5,700 nucleotides of DNA, taken from Nitrospira defluvii. GTDB lineage: Bacteria > Nitrospirota > Nitrospiria > Nitrospirales > Nitrospiraceae. Position numbers and translations under genes: made by a program. Shown piece after piece: positions 4,949 to 5,700 of the stretch (the first letter of the stretch is position 1; each line of letters opens with the position of its first letter). Under the pieces are notes generated by a model, which was not told where the DNA came from, made no database searches, and saw only the letters and a list, made by a program, of their open reading frames with translations. The DNA is taken from assembly GCA_016199015.1 (NCBI GenBank), contig JACQHN010000223.1:1-5700 (forward strand), read 5' to 3'.

Positions 4949-5700
4949 ATGTTCCGGTCGGCGCGATTATTCAACTCGAAAAACCGTCGCACTCCCCTTC
5001 AGATGACTCCGCTGCGGCTCCCCGGTCAGTCAGCAGAAGAACACATTCGTTCGCTGCAGGACAAATGGACTGACTTCCTCGTGCTAGCATCATGCCTTGT
5101 GATGCTCGCACTGTATGAATGGTGGAGATGGTTGTTCTCCATCCCCTCTAATCCACCCGTTCTCACCATAGTAGCAATTGTGGCTATTCTCGCTACCTGG
5201 CGAAGGCGCAGAGCTTACAAGGCGGAAATTAACAATCTTCGACTTGGGCGGGACGGAGAACGCACAGTGGGAGAGGTGCTCGATCTGCTGCGGGAAAAGG
5301 GCTATCGAGTCTTTCATGACATTCTTGGGCCTAATTTCAATATCGACCATGTCCTTGTCGGTTCGGCCGGCATTTTCACCATTGAAACGAAAACGCGAAG
5401 CAAACCCTTGCACGCCGATCCGAAAATATTTTATGACGGCCAAGCCATCAGGATTGAGAACGAGCATCCCTTCGACGAACCGTTGGTCCAGGCCCGGGCT
5501 CAAGCGCGCTGGCTGACAATGGTATTGAACGATGGGCGGGCCATCCCCTTCACGGTTCGACCAGTGGTGGTATTTCCAGGCTGGTTTATCGAACGGATAG
5601 GATCAAAAAGCAATTGCGATGTGTGGGTGCTCAACCCAAAGGCCCTTGGAGCCTTTCTCGCCAACGAGCCGCGCATCCTCACGCCTGCACTGATTGATTC
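4949..5700 (+). CDS. Membrane-anchored NERD (nuclease-related domain) protein, 3' end outside window
   Basis: The frame is open from ATG 4949 to the window edge (250 residues visible). Order of parts: a basic cytoplasmic-like N-terminus (1-40); two predicted membrane helices, FLVLASCLVMLALYEWWRW (43-61) and VLTIVAIVAILATW (71-84); a basic stop RRRR (85-88); then a NERD domain from about 96. NERD features are LGRDGERTVGEVLDLL (99-114, with the conserved Gly-Glu), NFNIDHVLVGSAGIFTIETKT (starting at 129) and VQARAQARWL (180-189). D133, E146 and K148 match the D-(x)n-ExK core of PD-(D/E)XK nucleases, so the active site looks intact. NERD proteins are predicted DNA-processing nucleases, often found with helicase domains or in defence loci. 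The basic residues after the second segment suggest the NERD part is cytoplasmic. The C-terminus is missing, so a fused domain cannot be ruled out. The strong AGGAGGT supports the start. Confidence 0.9.
   Translation, partial: MFRSARLFNSKNRRTPLQMTPLRLPGQSAEEHIRSLQDKWTDFLVLASCLVMLALYEWWRWLFSIPSNPPVLTIVAIVAILATWRRRRAYKAEINNLRLGRDGERTVGEVLDLLREKGYRVFHDILGPNFNIDHVLVGSAGIFTIETKTRSKPLHADPKIFYDGQAIRIENEHPFDEPLVQARAQARWLTMVLNDGRAIPFTVRPVVVFPGWFIERIGSKSNCDVWVLNPKALGAFLANEPRILTPALID

Noticed and set aside
5090..5503. 137-codon minus-strand open frame near the right end
   Set aside because: It is antisense to the NERD frame, which carries conserved motifs and a strong ribosome binding site.
5178..5516. 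112-codon plus-strand open frame
   Set aside because: It overlaps the NERD gene in another frame and has no recognisable domain.
1..5700. CRISPR array, tRNA, rRNA, insertion sequence or integrase
   Set aside because: No regularly spaced repeats, cloverleaf-like segments, transposase motifs or terminal inverted repeats were seen on either strand.

Overview
The window is bacterial, moderately GC-rich and gene-dense, with Shine-Dalgarno-led genes of the proteobacterial or Nitrospirota kind. The CPXCG-type cysteine-rich protein, the stand-alone caspase-like protease and the short lysine-rich protein are consistent with a gamma- or betaproteobacterium or a Nitrospira-like organism, but nothing here fixes the taxon.

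The left part (1-1862) is the 3' end of a type I restriction-modification locus. It holds the C-terminal part of the HsdR subunit, followed by a YgjP/COG1451-type zinc metalloprotease whose ATG overlaps the hsdR stop by one base (TGATG), so the two are very probably translationally coupled. A gap at 1863-2076 leads to a 49-residue acidic protein of unknown function (2077-2226) with a GTG start and a good ribosome binding site.

The middle part (2318-4119) starts with a perfect TTGACA -35 box upstream of a 303-residue stand-alone caspase-like peptidase (C14 / ortho- or metacaspase type). Its His/Cys dyad is intact, and so are the residues expected for an acidic S1 pocket. It is followed by a 58-residue CPXCG cysteine-rich protein and, 16 bases later, a 172-residue secreted protein of unknown function.

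The right part (4120-5700) contains a 32-residue lysine-rich protein on the minus strand with a perfect AGGAGG, then about 450 bases without a convincing gene. Last comes a 3'-truncated gene for a membrane-anchored NERD-domain protein: two predicted membrane segments followed by a PD-(D/E)XK-like nuclease-related fold. This gene is open to the window edge.

Taken together, a type I restriction tail, a coupled metalloprotease, a stand-alone caspase homologue and a membrane NERD protein within 5.7 kb look like part of a defence island. Only hsdR and the metalloprotease are clearly co-transcribed. The caspase and the NERD gene have their own upstream gaps, so a single multi-gene system is a hypothesis and not something the sequence shows.
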